NCBI GenBank assembly: GCA_030705725.1
Contig: JAUZPW010000049.1
Span: forward strand, 1-8,612
Direction: 5' to 3'
Length of the DNA: 8,612 bases
Source: Bacillota bacterium
GTDB taxonomy: Bacteria > Bacillota > Clostridia > Oscillospirales > Butyricicoccaceae
The position numbers and the translations under genes were made by a program. A model generated the notes under the pieces. It saw only the letters and a program-made list of their open reading frames with translations. It did no database searches and was not told the DNA's origin. Each line of letters starts with the position of its first letter. The first letter of the stretch is position 1. This document shows positions 6,453-8,612 of the stretch, in pieces.

Positions 6453-6521
6453 TCAGACCATAAGGCCCACGCTCGCAGAAACGGCCGTTTGTATCAGGAC
6501 GCAAATTCGGAGGGTTGATCA

Positions 6522-7184
6522 GTGAAAGAAAAGGTTCGCGTCTGCGCGGAGCTTGCCGCGGTTTTTATCGCAATATGTGCCCTCGCCGGTTTTTCGGATA
6601 ATATTGTTAAGCTGGGCAATACCGTTCCTCTCAAAATAGCTTTAACAATTCTGGTATATGCCGCAATGACCGCTATACCTTACCTGATCTGCTTGGCAAA
6701 AAAAATCACGTTTTCGGAGCTTGGCTATAAAAAAGGCGAAATAAAAAGTCAGCTTTTTGCAGGCATCGGTATTTTTTTGGTTATTTTCGGTCTCACCGTT
6801 ATTCTTCCCCTGCTTCTTGGCACAGATAAATCAGAGGTGCTGAGTTTTAAGTGTACGACACCGGGAAGGCTTGCTTTTTACTTGTTCTTTGATTTTCTTT
6901 TTGTGGGCTTCGGCGAGGAGTTCATTTTCAGGGGTTATTTCATGAGGCGCCTCGATGCGGCGTTTCATTCGGAAACGGCGGCCTTAGTCCTCTCGTCGGT
7001 GCTTTTCGGGCTGTGGCATTACCCGCATAACCATAATGTTCTCCAGGTTTTGACAACCTCCGTAATCGGCCTTTTCTATGGGCTTTCCCTGTCAAGAATC
7101 AAAGACTGCTCTCTTCTGTCCGTCTCAATTGCCCATGGCCTGCAAGATTCGGCCATAATGCTTTTCAGCTATTTTCTCCTTTGA
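6522..7184 (+). CDS. CPBP (CAAX protease/Abi) family membrane protease
   Basis: A 220-residue multi-pass membrane protein related to Rce1-type intramembrane glutamate proteases. Hydrophobic segments lie roughly at 9-25, 37-58, 79-100, 117-131, 152-165, 175-190 and 197-219. The conserved motifs are complete: EEFIFRGY with E132, E133 and R137; FGLWH with F162 and H166; and AHGLQD with H205 and D209, where Asp is an accepted alternative to Asn. The start is GTG at 6522, chosen because GGAGGG lies seven bases upstream and no in-frame ATG fits. The substrate cannot be told. Family members process prenylated proteins or peptides, or give immunity to self-produced bacteriocins. A link to the Cys-rich peptide about 3.6 kb away is only speculation. 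uppP follows 82 bp downstream on the same strand. Confidence 0.93.
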   Translation: MKEKVRVCAELAAVFIAICALAGFSDNIVKLGNTVPLKIALTILVYAAMTAIPYLICLAKKITFSELGYKKGEIKSQLFAGIGIFLVIFGLTVILPLLLGTDKSEVLSFKCTTPGRLAFYLFFDFLFVGFGEEFIFRGYFMRRLDAAFHSETAALVLSSVLFGLWHYPHNHNVLQVLTTSVIGLFYGLSLSRIKDCSLLSVSIAHGLQDSAIMLFSYFLL

Positions 7185-7266
7185 TCCGGAAGTTTTCTCG
7201 CTAACTTTTTGCATGAATGAAAGACTTCAGCCGTAAAAATAAACAGAATGTATACAGGAGGTAATA

Positions 7267-8097
7267 ATGTATATCGCAGAAATATTAAAGGCAGCCTTTT
7301 TGGGCGTTGTCGAGGGCGTCACCGAATGGCTTCCGATCAGCAGCACGGGGCATATGATTCTGGTTAACCAGTTCGTAAAGTTCAATATGAGCGACGCGTT
7401 TATGGAAATGTTTTTAGTCGTAATCCAGCTGGGCGCGATTTTATCGGTAGTGGTGCTTTATTGGAATGAGCTCATCCCTTTTTCTTTGAAAAACGGTTTT
7501 GGAATCAAAAAAGATACTCTTTCAATGTGGCTCAAAATTATCGTCTCCTGTTTGCCGGCCGCTGTTGTCGGCATCCTGTGGGATGACGAACTGAACGCGC
7601 TGTTTTATAATTACCAGACCGTTTCCATAATGCTGATACTTTTCGGTATTCTCTTCATAATCATTGAAAACTATAACAGGGGCAAAAGGCCCGACATCGT
7701 ATCAATTTCTGAAATATCCTATAGAACGGCGCTTTTGATCGGAGTTTTCCAGCTTATAGCCGCCGTGTTTCCGGGCACCTCGCGCTCGGGAGCGACTATT
7801 GTCGGCGCCCTTTTAATAGGGGTCTCAAGAAAAACCGCCGCCGAATATACCTTTTTTCTGGCGGTGCCCGTTATGCTCGGCGCAAGCCTGCTGAAAATCT
7901 GTAAGTTCGGCTTTGCCTTTACGGGTCTCGAAACGGCCGTCCTCTTAACCGGAATGGCGGTCGCCTTCCTGGTTTCAGTGCTCGCAATCCGGTTCCTGAT
8001 GGGCTATATAAAAAAGCACAGCTTCAAAGCTTTCGGATGGTACCGTATAGCGCTCGGCGCTCTGGTTCTCCTGCTGTTCGCAGCCCGCATCTTTTAA
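7267..8097 (+). CDS. uppP: Undecaprenyl-diphosphatase UppP (BacA)
   Basis: Integral membrane enzyme of 276 residues, full length for the family. It dephosphorylates undecaprenyl diphosphate to the monophosphate and so recycles the lipid carrier for peptidoglycan and wall polymers; overexpression gives bacitracin resistance. Both signature regions are intact: EGVTEWLPISSTGHM (16-30) with the catalytic Glu residues and H29, and FPGTSRSGAT (168-177) with R173. Several hydrophobic helices run through the protein (for example 46-66, 90-104, 117-134, 155-168, 193-212, 224-246, 258-275). Start ATG 7267 follows AGGAGGT by four bases, a slightly short but good spacing. The 82-bp gap after the CPBP gene has no clear promoter or terminator, so the two may be co-transcribed. 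A hairpin cluster follows the stop. Confidence 0.97.
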   Translation: MYIAEILKAAFLGVVEGVTEWLPISSTGHMILVNQFVKFNMSDAFMEMFLVVIQLGAILSVVVLYWNELIPFSLKNGFGIKKDTLSMWLKIIVSCLPAAVVGILWDDELNALFYNYQTVSIMLILFGILFIIIENYNRGKRPDIVSISEISYRTALLIGVFQLIAAVFPGTSRSGATIVGALLIGVSRKTAAEYTFFLAVPVMLGASLLKICKFGFAFTGLETAVLLTGMAVAFLVSVLAIRFLMGYIKKHSFKAFGWYRIALGALVLLLFAARIF

Positions 8098-8126
8098 CCG
8101 GGCGACCGAAGAAAAATAATGTCCAC

Positions 8127-8424
8127 TTAACAAATGCGATTTTCAAATCGCATTTGTTAAAGTCCGCGAAATGCGGACTTTTAGTAGCAAAACAAACCTG
8201 TTTTGCTATTTCAGATGCATTGATTGACTGTCTGTTTGTATTTGAAGCTTAAGTTTCAAATACAAAGTGCAAGATTTTTTCGTTAAATGCCGAAAAACCC
8301 TTGCACCTGAACAAATTAAAAACACATTTAACAATCGCGGCTATAAGGTTTTTGATTTGTTCAGCAGACATTAAATAAAAAAGCATCCCATTTGTTTTCA
8401 GCAGCCTGCTGTTTAACAAATGGG
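8127..8424. repeat. Array of seven consecutive inverted repeats (stem-loops) between uppP and the ABC gene
   Basis: H1 8127-8160: 16-bp perfect stem, 2-nt centre. H2 8159-8181: 9 bp, GAAAT loop. H3 8185-8208: 10 bp, AACC loop. H4 8235-8266: 14 bp with one G-T, TTAA loop. H5 8267-8306: 7 bp plus 7 bp across a 2x2 internal loop. H6 8307-8364: 17 bp with one G-T, 24-nt loop. H7 8387-8424: 10 bp plus an inner 5 bp. H4, H5 and H6 abut with no gap, and H1 and H2 share two bases. About 190 of 298 bases can pair. Arm sequences differ between hairpins, but AACAAAT recurs in H1, H6 and H7. No coding frame explains the region. It could be a structured RNA, a DNA palindrome cluster or a decayed mobile element. 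Confidence 0.85.
8159..8182 (+). terminator. Possible intrinsic terminator of uppP
   Basis: The second hairpin of the array (AAAGTCCGC, GAAAT, GCGGACTTT) is GC-rich at the loop end and finishes in TTTT about 80 bp after the uppP stop. The T-run is short and partly inside the stem, so termination may be incomplete. Confidence 0.5.
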
Positions 8425-8425
8425 G
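8373..8425 (-). terminator. Intrinsic terminator of the ABC transporter gene
   Basis: Read on the minus strand, the seventh hairpin (CCCATTTGTT / AACAAATGGG, with an inner CAGCA / TGCTG) is followed after four bases by TTTTTTATTT (8382-8373). It lies about 50 bp beyond the stop codon of the ABC ATPase gene, in the right orientation to end it. Confidence 0.7.
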
Positions 8426-8472
8426 CGCCTCTCTTGATATGGATAAAGCTTTCCGTTTTGCGGCCCAAAGGG

Positions 8473-8612
8473 CTATTCCAGCTCGAACGCGCCGGTATAA
8501 AGCTGATAGTAGGTGCCTTTTTCTGAAATCAGCTTTTCGTGGCTTCCCCTCTCGATTATGCGGCCGTGATCCAGAACCATGATTACGTCGGAATTCCGCA
8601 CGGTTGATAGGC
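8473..8612 (-). CDS. ABC transporter ATP-binding protein, C-terminal end (truncated by window edge)
   Basis: The last 45 residues of an ATPase enter from the right edge and end at TAG (8475-8473). The visible sequence begins LSTVRNSDVIMVLDHGRI, continues IERGSHEKLISEKGTYY, and ends QLYTGAFELE. LSTV directly follows the H-loop (usually HRLSTV), and GRIIERGSHEKL is the typical end of nucleotide-binding domains in exporter-type ABC proteins with fused membrane and ATPase domains (MdlB/LmrA-like). The bulk of the gene is outside the window, so the substrate is unknown. It is convergent with uppP across the hairpin array. Confidence 0.93.
   Translation of the reverse strand, partial: LSTVRNSDVIMVLDHGRIIERGSHEKLISEKGTYYQLYTGAFELE

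Noticed and set aside
6470..6514. GEMM-like (c-di-GMP-I riboswitch) resemblance on the plus strand: CACGC early and GGACGCAAA later.
   Set aside because: The rest of the consensus (ACAGGGCAAACC and the second GNRA-receptor helix) is missing, and only 28 nt remain before the GTG start, too little for the aptamer's second half.
8127..8424. Hairpin array as a CRISPR, integron attC array or retron.
   Set aside because: There are no regularly spaced direct repeats, no attC core sites or cassettes, and no reverse transcriptase or integrase in the window.

Overview
The window reads as chromosomal DNA of an anaerobic Firmicute, most likely in the Clostridia; the genus cannot be told. Supporting signs are strong AAAGGAG/GGAGG ribosome binding sites at 5-9 nt from the starts, AT-rich intergenic DNA, a Bacillus/Clostridium-type LigD (ligase followed by polymerase), a sigma-D (FliA-type) promoter in front of a chemoreceptor, and an oxygen-sensitive radical SAM/SPASM enzyme.

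Layout. 1-1217 (+): 3' part of ligD, running in from the left edge. 1232-2930 (-): a two-gene operon, convergent with ligD, with a 65-residue Cys-rich peptide gene followed by a radical SAM/SPASM enzyme carrying an N-terminal PqqD-like recognition domain. This looks like a minimal ribosomally synthesised, post-translationally modified peptide (RiPP) locus and is the best candidate for an undescribed system here. A near-consensus sigma-A promoter drives it, and a 10-bp inverted repeat brackets the peptide gene. 3073-4035 (+): tandem-GNAT acetyltransferase, divergent from the peptide gene. 4071-4107: bidirectional terminator. 4106-6145 (-): dCache methyl-accepting chemotaxis protein with a tandem-repeat tail. 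It is preceded by a leader of about 220 nt with a sigma-D promoter, a stem-loop, a 19-codon ORF and an AU-rich terminator-like hairpin. 6522-7184 (+): CPBP (CAAX/Abi-type) membrane protease behind an extended -10 promoter. 7267-8097 (+): undecaprenyl-diphosphatase UppP. 8127-8424: seven closely packed inverted repeats between uppP and the next gene. 8473-8612 (-): C-terminal end of an ABC transporter ATPase.

The genes form several independent units. ligD belongs to non-homologous end joining, with Ku expected outside the window. The peptide and radical SAM pair should make a thioether- or otherwise crosslinked peptide, but no dedicated exporter or leader protease lies next to it. The chemoreceptor is probably co-regulated with flagellar genes. 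The CPBP protease and UppP are co-directional envelope genes 82 bp apart. The ABC ATPase ends in the style of exporter-type fused transporters, but too little is present to link it to the peptide.
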